A stretch of 42,432 nt of DNA from CAZERD01 sp964515405 (GTDB lineage: Bacteria > Campylobacterota_A > Desulfurellia > Desulfurellales > CAZERD01). The translations under genes were made by a program, and so were the position numbers. Location: assembly GCA_964515405.1 (NCBI GenBank), contig CAZERD010000010.1, positions 1 through 42,432 on the forward strand, given 5' to 3'. The notes beneath the pieces were generated by a model. The model was given only the letters and a program-made list of their open reading frames with translations, was not told the origin of the DNA and searched no databases. This document shows, piece by piece, positions 9,037 through 17,823 of the stretch (position 1 is the first letter of the stretch; each line of letters opens with the position of its first letter).

Positions 9037-11181
9037 CTACCCACACCTCGAATACCCACAATTCTTGCACACAGCGCATCCCTCCACTATTTCCAACGGC
9101 GAACCACACTCCGGACACTCTTCCACTATCGGCAAACTCCTGACATTTTCCTTTCCCACAAAATGATCCCTTAACACTTGAGCTATTGCATCCGGAACAG
9201 ACTTTATCAGTCTTCCCGAATACCACACAGGCTGTGCCCCGGTTATATTAATAAGGGTATTTACTATATCTTTAACATCCACCCCATTTTGCAAAGCTAT
9301 TGATATTAACCTGCCTATAGCCTCAGAAAGGGCAGAAATGTCGCCTCCACTCTTACCTATATTGGCAAAAACCTCAATAGGCTTTCCATCATGCACATTA
9401 ACAGTTATGTACAAACTTCCCCTTGACGTCTTAACTTTTTCAGTAAACCCATTCAACACAGATGTCCTAATAAATTTCTTGCCCCTTTTGGATGCATCAA
9501 CCAGAACCTGTACCTCCCTTGAGCCGTCTCTGTACAACGTTATTCCTTTAAGCTCCATCTCCACGGAATAGGAGTAAGCTTGTCTTACATCTTCAACAGT
9601 AGCGGTATTCGGCATATTTATAGTTTTAGACACAGCATTATCCGTAAATCTCTGAAACGCCGCCTGTATATTTATATGGGCTCTGTAATTCAAATCCAAA
9701 GCAGTAACAAATACATTTTTTATAGACTCATTAATACCGTTCAATCCTTTCAGGCTACCCTTGTTGTTAACTATACTTTCAAACAACTCGTCCGAATATA
9801 CCCCCGAATCCTCCAGTTTCCTCAACAACCTGCTGTATATATAAGGTAACCTCTTCCCATCAAGCACATTTTTGTAATAGGCAAAGGAGAACACTGGTTC
9901 TATACCACTGGAAGCATCAGCTATCATGGATATTGAACCTGTTGGGGCTATGGTGGTAGTTGTAGCATTTCTCATGGCTCCCGAGTATACAGAGTGTTTA
10001 CGGTTTGGAAAGCTACCCCTATCCTCAGCAAGTTTTGAAGAAGCACGCTTGGAAACCCTCTGGATACAACTCATTACTCCCTCAGCAAGCTTCACAGAAT
10101 CTTTCGAGCCGTAAGGTATACCCATATCAATAAGCATATCAGCAAAACCCATCACTCCGAGTCCTATCTTCCTATTAGCCTTAGTACTTTCCTCTATCTC
10201 TCCCAACGGATACTTATTCACGTCTATGACATCATCTAAAAACCTCACGGCAAGATCAACAGTTTCCTCCAAGGCCTCATAATCAACCCCACCGTCCCTA
10301 ACAAATCTGGAGAGATTAACAGAACCAAGATTACACGACTCATAGGGGAGAAGAGGTTGTTCTCCACACGGATTCGTTGCTTCTATAACACCCACCCCCT
10401 TCAAAGGGTGTTTCTCATTTACTCTATCTATAAATACCACCCCCGGTTCTCCATTTCTCCACGCCCCAAGAGCTATCTCATTCCACACCATTGAAGCCTT
10501 AAGTTTACCCACACTCATCCCGGTACGCGGATTAACTAACTCATATTCTCCATCCCTCGCTAAAGCCTCAAGAAAAGCGTTCGTAACAGCCACAGAGATA
10601 TTAAAATTAGTGATAGAGTGTTCATCATCCTTACAGTGTATAAACTCCATTATGTCAGGATGATCAACCCTTAAGATACCCATATTGGCACCACGTCTCA
10701 CACCACCTTGCTTGACAGCCTCTGTAGCGCAATCAAACACTTTCATAAATGAAACGGGGCCACTCGCAACACCCATAGTTGAAAACACAATATCATTACG
10801 TGGTCTAAGCCTTGAAAAAGAAAAACCTGTACCACCTCCAGATTTATGTATTATAGCTGTTGACTTTACGGCCTCAAATATACTCTCCATGGAGTCTTCT
10901 ATAGGAATCACAAAACAAGCAGATAATTGGCCCAACGGCCTACCAGCATTTACAAGGGTAGGAGTATTGGGAAGAAACCTCAGCGAAGACATAAGATCAA
11001 AAAATCTCTCAGCAACACCTTCCATCTCAGACTGAGAGAGTCCATAATTGAGTTCCGCCTCTGCAATAGCTCGTGCTACTCGCCTAAACATATCCTCTGG
11101 AGTTTCTACAACCCTTCCGTTTTCATCCCTGGCTAGATATCTACGTTCGAGCAGCATCAAGGCATTCTCGGAAAGCCTCAC
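9037..11181 (-). CDS. nrdJ: Adenosylcobalamin-dependent (class II) ribonucleoside-diphosphate reductase
   Basis: A 714-residue NrdJ that makes deoxyribonucleotides with a B12 radical and so works without oxygen. Recognisable parts are RFLPNTPTLVNAG, the first redox cysteine region QLSACFVIPIEDSMESIF, HKSGGGTGFSFSRLRP, the active-site segment NPCGEQPLLPYESCNLGSVN and ATTTIAPTGSIS. A C-terminal zinc-ribbon tail (CPECG then CKNCG) carries the shuttle-type cysteines. The start is GTG in a GTGA overlap with the recJ stop, with GGAGGAGG just upstream. No separate small subunit is nearby, as expected for this class. Confidence 0.96.
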   Translation of the reverse strand: MRLSENALMLLERRYLARDENGRVVETPEDMFRRVARAIAEAELNYGLSQSEMEGVAERFFDLMSSLRFLPNTPTLVNAGRPLGQLSACFVIPIEDSMESIFEAVKSTAIIHKSGGGTGFSFSRLRPRNDIVFSTMGVASGPVSFMKVFDCATEAVKQGGVRRGANMGILRVDHPDIMEFIHCKDDEHSITNFNISVAVTNAFLEALARDGEYELVNPRTGMSVGKLKASMVWNEIALGAWRNGEPGVVFIDRVNEKHPLKGVGVIEATNPCGEQPLLPYESCNLGSVNLSRFVRDGGVDYEALEETVDLAVRFLDDVIDVNKYPLGEIEESTKANRKIGLGVMGFADMLIDMGIPYGSKDSVKLAEGVMSCIQRVSKRASSKLAEDRGSFPNRKHSVYSGAMRNATTTTIAPTGSISMIADASSGIEPVFSFAYYKNVLDGKRLPYIYSRLLRKLEDSGVYSDELFESIVNNKGSLKGLNGINESIKNVFVTALDLNYRAHINIQAAFQRFTDNAVSKTINMPNTATVEDVRQAYSYSVEMELKGITLYRDGSREVQVLVDASKRGKKFIRTSVLNGFTEKVKTSRGSLYITVNVHDGKPIEVFANIGKSGGDISALSEAIGRLISIALQNGVDVKDIVNTLINITGAQPVWYSGRLIKSVPDAIAQVLRDHFVGKENVRSLPIVEECPECGSPLEIVEGCAVCKNCGYSRCG

Positions 11182-12896
11182 GCCTCCTCCCCAAGAGGAT
11201 TCAGTATCTCCTTGGCGGCAAATGATACAAACCCATTATTAAATCTTGCCGTAATAACAAAGTCGTACTTATCACCAACCCTCAGACTCGCGCTACCATC
11301 AAACACTATAACCCACTGTGCAGCAGTTCCATCACTCACCAGAATCTTTCTAAACCTGCTCAAAAAAGGCTTTTCTTCCCTAACCACACAGTCTTTTACC
11401 AAGAACGTGGGTTCCTCGTTTTCCTCGCCATACGGCCTAAATAGAGACAGCTCCTTAAGAAAATCAACACTGAACAGGGATAAATTGGCTTCACAATCAA
11501 CATTTAGAACTCTTCTATAACTAAAAGAGCCGTATATCTTCTCCATCTCCGAGTTTATCTTTTCCTTGAATCTATCTATCATATTATTCCTGATAGAAAT
11601 ACCAACAGCCATCTTATGTCCACCAAACCGCTCAAGATATTCACCCGAGTTCCTTATAAGCATAAGTAAATCAATATCACCGATACTCCTACCGCTACCT
11701 ACACTCACCCCGTCCATCCTGCTTATCACTATAGTAGGCTTCAGAAACCTCATAGCAACATGACTCGCCACTACACCTATGACCCCCCTATGCCAACCTT
11801 CATCCGAGAGCACAAGAACGCCATCTCGAATACCGGCTACCTTTCTCTCTATATCTTTTATTATCTCAAACTGTATCCTCTGCCGCTCTCTGTTTATATC
11901 TTCAAGCTCACGAAGTATACTACTAACCTTTTCTTCATCTTCATTTACAAACATATCCACAACCATGGAAGCATCAGAAAGCCTACCCGCAGCATTCATT
12001 CTGGGGGCAAGCACAAAACCTATCTTCCTTTCGTCCAACTCACCATTAACACCACTTATTTCTTTAAGCAAACTATATATGCGGGCTACCCTACCCCCCA
12101 ACGAAAGCCCATACTTAGCAAACACACGATTCTCATCAACTAAGGGTACTATATCAGCCATTGTGCCAAGCGCTACAACGTCAAGGTAATCCTTGAGATT
12201 AGGCTCCTCTATGGCGGAGAAAAAGCCCTTCTTCCTTAGGGTTCTTCTAAGAGCCATAAGTAAATTGAAAGCAACACCGACTCCCGATAAGTGACAAAAA
12301 CCAAACTTAGAACCCTTTCTCTTTGGGTTCACAACGGCATACGCCCTTGGTAGTTCATCCCCAGGCTCATGGTGGTCTGTGATAATAACATCTATACCAA
12401 GCTGCTTCGCAAACTCCACTTCTTCAACAGAGGTTATTCCATTATCCACCGTTATAACCAGTTGGGCATTGTTCCTGTCTGCCACCCTTATGGCATTGAC
12501 GCTAAAACCATAACCATCATCCCTTGTAGGTATGTAGAAGTCGCACCTAAGGCCTATCCTTCTGAAGAAGTGTATAAGAATGCTCGTAGAAGTAACACCA
12601 TCAACATCATAATCACCCACCACCAGTACCCTTTCACGTCTCTCTATCGCTCTCACTATCCTATCAACCGCAACAGACATATCATCAAGCAGAAACGGAT
12701 CGTGTAGATCTGACAACCGAGGATTGAGAAACCTCCTCATTCCCTCCCTTGTTTTTATGCCCCTTGCACAAAGTATTCTTATAGTGGCATCACATAAGCC
12801 ATTCATAGATGGATTTCTCCGTGCACTAAAGCATTTATCCCTCACTACCAGATAGAGCTTCTCACCCTTTACGTTGGTGGTTTCAAGTTCAGACAT
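11178..12896 (-). CDS. recJ: Single-stranded-DNA-specific exonuclease RecJ
   Basis: A 572-residue DHH-family 5'-3' exonuclease for recombination and mismatch repair. The phosphoesterase motifs are VGDYDVDGVTST, ITDHHEPG, HLSGVGVAFNL and GTMADIVPL. The DHHA1 glycine motif is FGGHKMAVGI. A C-terminal OB-like domain follows. The length is typical. The ATG start overlaps the argH stop by 8 bp and the stop overlaps the nrdJ start by 4 bp. Confidence 0.96.
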   Translation of the reverse strand: MSELETTNVKGEKLYLVVRDKCFSARRNPSMNGLCDATIRILCARGIKTREGMRRFLNPRLSDLHDPFLLDDMSVAVDRIVRAIERRERVLVVGDYDVDGVTSTSILIHFFRRIGLRCDFYIPTRDDGYGFSVNAIRVADRNNAQLVITVDNGITSVEEVEFAKQLGIDVIITDHHEPGDELPRAYAVVNPKRKGSKFGFCHLSGVGVAFNLLMALRRTLRKKGFFSAIEEPNLKDYLDVVALGTMADIVPLVDENRVFAKYGLSLGGRVARIYSLLKEISGVNGELDERKIGFVLAPRMNAAGRLSDASMVVDMFVNEDEEKVSSILRELEDINRERQRIQFEIIKDIERKVAGIRDGVLVLSDEGWHRGVIGVVASHVAMRFLKPTIVISRMDGVSVGSGRSIGDIDLLMLIRNSGEYLERFGGHKMAVGISIRNNMIDRFKEKINSEMEKIYGSFSYRRVLNVDCEANLSLFSVDFLKELSLFRPYGEENEEPTFLVKDCVVREEKPFLSRFRKILVSDGTAAQWVIVFDGSASLRVGDKYDFVITARFNNGFVSFAAKEILNPLGEEA

Positions 12897-14718
12897 TGCC
12901 CTTTAACCTAAAGTACTCTTCCAAGATCTTCTTATGATCAAACACTATATTATCGGGCAAGCTATTTCTATCAAATATACCCACGTCACGGGCATCATCG
13001 CCGGCGCGAGGAACACCCTTAGCTCTCGCTGTAAAGACTGTCGTTATAGTATGGCTTCTCGGATCCCTTCCAGGATCAGAATATACACCCAACAGCCCCG
13101 TTAACTCAACATCAAGTGACGTCTCCTCCTTGGCCTCCCTGACAGCGGCCTCCTCAGCCGACTCACCATAATCTATATATCCACCAGGAATAGCCCATCC
13201 TATAGGCTCATTTCTCCTTCTTACCAGCACAATCTTGCCGCTTATCTCTATAATAACATCCACAGTTGGTGTTGGGTTTCTGTACACCTTCACCGGATAA
13301 GAACATCTCGGGCACAAAATAGAATCACCAGGTACATCAAAATTGAGCTCTTTATCTCTTATTTCCTTTATCCTCTCCATAACCCTCATCTTGGAGGTTC
13401 CGCCCCCCACATTCTTCAACTCTATAGCCCTTCTGTAGTTTATCACGTCATATACGTCCTCGCCTATAACCCCGGAAAAAGTTCTAAATTCATCCACGGA
13501 AAGATCGTTCATTCTCTTACAATTCTCCTCACAATAAGAAACTATGCTCCCTACTATCCTATGTGCCTCCCTAAACGGTATCCCTTTCCTCACCAGATAA
13601 TCAGCTACATCAGTTGCTGTAAGAAACCCTCTCTCTAGCCACCTCTCCATATTGTCGCTCCTGGGTCTTATGCTTGGAACAATCCTATTCATAACTTCAA
13701 GCGAAACCTCTACCGTCTCAACAGCCTCAAATAAAAACTTCTTGTCCTCTTGCATGTCCCTGTTATACGCCATAGGCAATCCCTTCATTAAGGAAAGAGA
13801 AGCAATGAGACTCCCAAACACCCCGGCAGACTTACCTCTTAAAAGCTCAAGCGCATCCGGATTCTTCTTCTGAGGCATAATGCTTGAACCCGTGCAAAAC
13901 TCTACCGGCAACTCCACAAAGGAAAACTCCTCCGACGAAAATATTACCATATCTTCCGCAAACCTTGAGACATGCATGGAGAAAATGCTCGCACAGGAGA
14001 GAAACTCAACAATAAAATCCCTATCAGAAACAGCATCCATTGAATTTTTAGACACCTTTGAGAATCCAAGTCTCTCGGCAACCATCATCCTATCATAGGG
14101 AAAACTTACCCCAGCAAGAGCACCTGACCCAAGGGGCATAATATCTACCCTCTTCATGGCGTCTTTGAACCTTTCTCTATCCCTCTTGAAAGCTTCGTAA
14201 TAAGCAAGAACGTAATGCGAGAACAACACGGGCTGGGCATGCTGCATATGGGTAAATCCAGGCATAATAACATTAATATTAAGCTCAGCCAGCTCAACAA
14301 GTTTTATCAGAAGTTCTTCTAACTTTCTTATGATACCAACAAGCCTTTTCATCAAGAAAAGCCTAACATCCAGAACAACCTGATCGTTCCTGCTCCTGGC
14401 TGTATGGAGCTTTGCACCGGGTTTACCTACCATTTCTATGAGTTTTTTCTCTATATTCATATGAATATCTTCATCTGAAACTGTAAACTCAAACTCTCCA
14501 TTCTCTATCTGCTGCTTTATCCTTCTGAGCCCAGCAATTATCTTCTCAGCCTCATCTTCTGTAACAATACCCATCTTCTCGAGAGCCATAGTATGAGCTA
14601 CACTACCTTCAATATCTTCCCTATATAGCTTCTTATCAAAGCTAATAGATTCAGAAAACCTCTCCATCACCTCATCCGTGGATACATCAAACCTGCCACC
14701 CCACAACTTTTCACTCAT
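12889..14718 (-). CDS. argH: Argininosuccinate lyase fused to a C-terminal zinc-ribbon Nudix hydrolase
   Basis: A 609-residue fusion. Residues 1 to ~458 are a complete ArgH, which splits argininosuccinate into arginine and fumarate: HTARSRNDQ (105-113), TGFTH-like MPGFTHMQHAQP and the catalytic loop GSSIMPQKKNP (277-287, Ser279). After a CPRC pair (469-472), residues ~480-609 form a Nudix domain. Its box starts at Gly513, with Glu519 and R527-E528...E531-E532, and ends in Ser where Gly is usual. The joint is in frame without any stop, so this is a true fusion in this sequence. The Nudix substrate is unknown; the zinc pair and box suggest a nucleotide-sugar, ADP-ribose or NADH type. It overlaps hom by 8 bp. 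Confidence 0.93.
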   Translation of the reverse strand: MSEKLWGGRFDVSTDEVMERFSESISFDKKLYREDIEGSVAHTMALEKMGIVTEDEAEKIIAGLRRIKQQIENGEFEFTVSDEDIHMNIEKKLIEMVGKPGAKLHTARSRNDQVVLDVRLFLMKRLVGIIRKLEELLIKLVELAELNINVIMPGFTHMQHAQPVLFSHYVLAYYEAFKRDRERFKDAMKRVDIMPLGSGALAGVSFPYDRMMVAERLGFSKVSKNSMDAVSDRDFIVEFLSCASIFSMHVSRFAEDMVIFSSEEFSFVELPVEFCTGSSIMPQKKNPDALELLRGKSAGVFGSLIASLSLMKGLPMAYNRDMQEDKKFLFEAVETVEVSLEVMNRIVPSIRPRSDNMERWLERGFLTATDVADYLVRKGIPFREAHRIVGSIVSYCEENCKRMNDLSVDEFRTFSGVIGEDVYDVINYRRAIELKNVGGGTSKMRVMERIKEIRDKELNFDVPGDSILCPRCSYPVKVYRNPTPTVDVIIEISGKIVLVRRRNEPIGWAIPGGYIDYGESAEEAAVREAKEETSLDVELTGLLGVYSDPGRDPRSHTITTVFTARAKGVPRAGDDARDVGIFDRNSLPDNIVFDHKKILEEYFRLKGNV

Positions 14719-16006
14719 CTTCTACCCTCAAAAGCAACGTTTTTGACTTTATTATTGGCAACCTTTCAATTTCATTAAGTGCCTTGCTCACTCGGGATTG
14801 CCTTGCCTTGTATGTCATTACTATCAAGGGTACATAATCATCTCCCCGCCCTATTTGTATAACACTCCTTATGCTAATCCCGTACTTACCCAGAACCCCA
14901 GCAATCTTTGAAAGAACACCAGCAGAATCTTCCACATTGAACCTCAAATAAAAGCTCATTTCCAGATCATTCACATCAACTATCTTTCTTCTCCTAACAT
15001 AGTTAAACGGAAATGAGGCAAGAGGTATTCGGAGATGAGAATTAAATTGAATGTTCCTTGCAATATCCATAATATCGGCGACCACACTGCTTGCTGTAGG
15101 CAAACTTCCAGCCCCCTTGCCTATATAAACAGTATCATCTCCCATATCTGTGTAAACTTCTATCCCATTGTAAACCCCATCTATTTTTGCAAGGAGCGTC
15201 CCCTTCTTAACCATGGCAGGATGTACCCTTACATCAACTCCATCATCCGTGTAGTTGGTAATCCCAAGGAGCTTTATCCTGTACCCCAACTCATCTGCAA
15301 ACCTTATATCAAGACGAGTTATATCTCTTATACCTTCCACATACACGTCACGTTGCCTTATATCACATCCAAAGGAAATAGAGGAAAGTATAGCCATTTT
15401 ATGAGCAGAATCCACTCCATCCACATCAAATGACGGGTCTGTTTCAGCAAATCCATTTCTCTGAGCAAGTTTCAATGCTTCATCAAACTCCATATTCTCC
15501 TCAAGCATCTTGGTAAGTACATAGTTGCAGGTCCCGTTTACTATCGCCCTTATAGAACGAATGTGATTAGCCGAAAGGGACTCCTTCACCGCCTTTATTA
15601 TAGGAATACCACCAGCCACACTGGCTTCATAGCCGACATCAACCTTATTTTCAAAAGCCTCCTTAAAAACATCAAAACCATGATTGGCAAGCAAAGCCTT
15701 GTTTGCCGTTACAACGCTTTTTCCCCTTCTTATGGCTTCCAATATGAAATCAAGGGCAAAATCCATACCACCTATCAGTTCCACAACTATATCTATATCC
15801 TCAGCAAAAAGCTCCCTGTAAGAAGAGACCAATAACGGCTCAACAATCTCCCTAACACTTTCATGAACCTCTTTGGAAAAAACCCTCTTTAGTACAAGCT
15901 TGAATCCAAGCCTCTTCTCTATGATCTTAGCATTTTCTGTCAAGATTCTAACAACCCCAGAGCCAACTATCCCTACACCCAAAAGAGCCACATTAACATC
16001 TCTCAC
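14711..16006 (-). CDS. hom: Homoserine dehydrogenase with C-terminal ACT domain
   Basis: A 431-residue enzyme reducing aspartate semialdehyde to homoserine on the threonine/methionine branch. It has the Rossmann motif LLGVGIVGSGVV, ELIGG, VVTANKALLA, the catalytic and substrate segments SVAGGIPII and NGTCNYVLTKM, and FAETDPSFDVDG. The last ~80 residues are an ACT domain (FNVEDSAGVLSKIAGVLGKY), the usual site for threonine feedback. The start is GTG, with GGGAGGG 8 nt upstream. It is the first gene after a good promoter at 16046-16074 and heads the long minus-strand operon. Confidence 0.96.
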   Translation of the reverse strand: MRDVNVALLGVGIVGSGVVRILTENAKIIEKRLGFKLVLKRVFSKEVHESVREIVEPLLVSSYRELFAEDIDIVVELIGGMDFALDFILEAIRRGKSVVTANKALLANHGFDVFKEAFENKVDVGYEASVAGGIPIIKAVKESLSANHIRSIRAIVNGTCNYVLTKMLEENMEFDEALKLAQRNGFAETDPSFDVDGVDSAHKMAILSSISFGCDIRQRDVYVEGIRDITRLDIRFADELGYRIKLLGITNYTDDGVDVRVHPAMVKKGTLLAKIDGVYNGIEVYTDMGDDTVYIGKGAGSLPTASSVVADIMDIARNIQFNSHLRIPLASFPFNYVRRRKIVDVNDLEMSFYLRFNVEDSAGVLSKIAGVLGKYGISIRSVIQIGRGDDYVPLIVMTYKARQSRVSKALNEIERLPIIKSKTLLLRVEDE

Positions 16007-16045
16007 CTGACATACCCTCCCAAATCCTTATAAAATAGCTAACGG

Positions 16046-16074
16046 ATAGTATAACTTTGCATGAAACTTGTCAA
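16046..16074 (-). promoter_or_regulatory. Sigma-70-type promoter for the hom operon
   Basis: On the minus strand a perfect -35 box TTGACA (16074-16069) is followed after 17 bp by TACTAT (16051-16046), about 40 bp before the hom GTG. No strong hairpin-plus-T-run terminator is visible between the end of the citryl-CoA lyase gene and this promoter, so read-through from upstream is possible. Confidence 0.75.
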
Positions 16075-16129
16075 TCAACTTACCCAGGACAAAATTGCAC
16101 AATGCCCACTGAGATAGTCAGACACGCGA

Positions 16130-16912
16130 TTACTGCTTTAAGTGTCTCTCATCCGGGCCATTATAATCATGATCCGTGGGATGAATCTTACGCATCGGTT
16201 CAAAGCGCGTTTGCTCCTCATATACATGAGCTACAATACCCGGAAGACGTGCCATCATAAAGAAAGAGTTGGCAAGTTCAGGAGGGAACCCAAGTTCACA
16301 AAGCATTGTAGCAATGGCTCCATCCACATTGATAGGTAACTCCTTGCCCAGAACCACAGCAATAGCACCCTTCAAAGCCTCAGCGATGTTAACAAATTTC
16401 CCTGCTATTCCCAGTTGTTTCGCAAGATCAAACAGTCGTCGGCTTCGGGGATCATCCGTATGAAATCTATGTCCGTAGCCCGAAATCTTCATTTTTTTAT
16501 CTCTGTAATTCTTAACGAGTCTCTCCGCAACCTCATCGTATGACACCCCCTCTTGAGCTGCATCCCCATCAATCCTGAGCAATATCTTCATACACTCCTC
16601 AATAGCGCCGCCATGCCACCTTGATATCGCAAGCATGCCCCCAGCAACCGAAGCATTCAGTGGTGCACCGGCTGAAGCTATAGTGATAGCTGCCAAAACG
16701 GAAGGAGGTGTAGCGCCGTGATCTATAGATGAAACAAGCATCGCATCTATAAGTTTAGCCTTGTTTTTATCCGGCAATTCTCCCATTAACAGAAGGTAAA
16801 CAGCTTCAGAGAATGTAATATCCCCCATTAACTCTTCAATCGGATATCCTCTGACCAGAATCTTATTGGGCTCAACCCTTGTTATGGACGTCTTCCAATG
16901 TAAACTCCCCAT
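16130..16912 (-). CDS. Citryl-CoA lyase-like short citrate synthase family protein
   Basis: A 260-residue member of the citrate synthase fold, much shorter than true citrate synthases (~380-430) and matching citryl-CoA lyase size. The catalytic set is visible: the histidine in SSIDHGATPPS, the second histidine in GYGHRFHTDDPRS and the aspartate in INVDGAIATM. The family cleaves citryl-CoA, or in some cases alkyl-citryl-CoA, into acyl-CoA and oxaloacetate. It is the last gene after the SucD-like and SucC-like subunits, so ligation to CoA followed by cleavage is the natural reading. The substrate could be citrate, 2-methylcitrate or another 3-hydroxy acid. The ATG start has GGGGG at 5 nt. Confidence 0.85.
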   Translation of the reverse strand: MGSLHWKTSITRVEPNKILVRGYPIEELMGDITFSEAVYLLLMGELPDKNKAKLIDAMLVSSIDHGATPPSVLAAITIASAGAPLNASVAGGMLAISRWHGGAIEECMKILLRIDGDAAQEGVSYDEVAERLVKNYRDKKMKISGYGHRFHTDDPRSRRLFDLAKQLGIAGKFVNIAEALKGAIAVVLGKELPINVDGAIATMLCELGFPPELANSFFMMARLPGIVAHVYEEQTRFEPMRKIHPTDHDYNGPDERHLKQ

Positions 16913-16921
16913 AACAACCCC

Positions 16922-17821
16922 CTATAATTTGCTCAACACACGCCTTGTAACCTCTGGAATATCATTGAAACTTTCCACCACATGAGCACCAACTTCCCTC
17001 AATCTCCTCACCTTACCTTCGTAAGTTCCAACAGTACCCTCTATGATGGCACCTGCATGGGAGAATCTGGTACCTTTACGTGCAGCTTTACCCCCTATGT
17101 AGGCAATTAACGGCTTCGTAAACTCACCCCTCTCAATCAAATCTGCAACCCTTTCTTCCTGAGAGGTTCCTATTTCACCGAACATCACAACGGCTTTGGT
17201 AGAAGAGTCAGACTCGAACATACGCATCACATCAGGATGAGGCAAACCAACCACAGCATCACCGCCAACATGTACTATGGTGCTCAAACCTACACCTGCT
17301 TTAGAGAGATAATATGCCACAGAAGAAGACATGCCACCGCTCCTTGAGGAAACACCTACTCCCCCAGGCCTAAACCATTCTCTCGCAGATTTAGCACTCC
17401 CACCCATCATGCCCAAAACACCCTTTCCCGGACTCAATACACCCAGGGTATTGGGACCCACAAAGCTCGCACTGTACTCTTTAGCCACATGGGCTACCTC
17501 AAGCACATCGTATATGGGCACCCTATCCGGGACAAGCACAAGCAGCTTTACACCCGCTTCAATCGCCTCAAGCGCCGAGTTCTTAACCAACGGTGCAGGC
17601 ACAAAAACAACAGAGATATCTATCTCACCAACGTTGTTAACGGCCTCCCTTACCGAATCAAATACAGGTATACCATGAACCTCCGAACCACCCTTTCCAG
17701 GTGTAACCCCAGCCACCACATTCGTCCCGTATTCCTTCATTAATTTAGCCCTAATCCTTCCTTCCCTACCCGTTATACCTTGTATCAAGACCCTTTTCTT
17801 CTCATCCACAAGGATAGACAT
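16922..17821 (-). CDS. SucD-like acyl-CoA synthetase (ADP/NDP-forming) alpha subunit
   Basis: A 299-residue alpha subunit of the succinyl-CoA synthetase superfamily. It has the CoA-binding start VLIQGITGREGR, the FVGPNTLGVLSPGKG stretch, SRSGGMSSSVAYYL and the phospho-histidine loop RFSHAGAIIEGTVGTYEGK. It would carry the phosphoryl group from ATP to the acid and bind CoA. Pairing with the unusual ferredoxin-tailed beta subunit and with a citryl-CoA lyase-like gene argues against plain succinyl-CoA synthetase and for a citryl-CoA-synthetase-like role (inference). The start has an ideal GGAGGT site and lies 2 bp after the beta gene. Confidence 0.85.
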   Translation of the reverse strand: MSILVDEKKRVLIQGITGREGRIRAKLMKEYGTNVVAGVTPGKGGSEVHGIPVFDSVREAVNNVGEIDISVVFVPAPLVKNSALEAIEAGVKLLVLVPDRVPIYDVLEVAHVAKEYSASFVGPNTLGVLSPGKGVLGMMGGSAKSAREWFRPGGVGVSSRSGGMSSSVAYYLSKAGVGLSTIVHVGGDAVVGLPHPDVMRMFESDSSTKAVVMFGEIGTSQEERVADLIERGEFTKPLIAYIGGKAARKGTRFSHAGAIIEGTVGTYEGKVRRLREVGAHVVESFNDIPEVTRRVLSKL

Positions 17822-17823
17822 AT

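Noticed and set aside
16007..16129. Intrinsic terminator after the citryl-CoA lyase-like gene
   Set aside because: Only very short stems (3-4 bp) are present, without a proper T tract, so no terminator is called.
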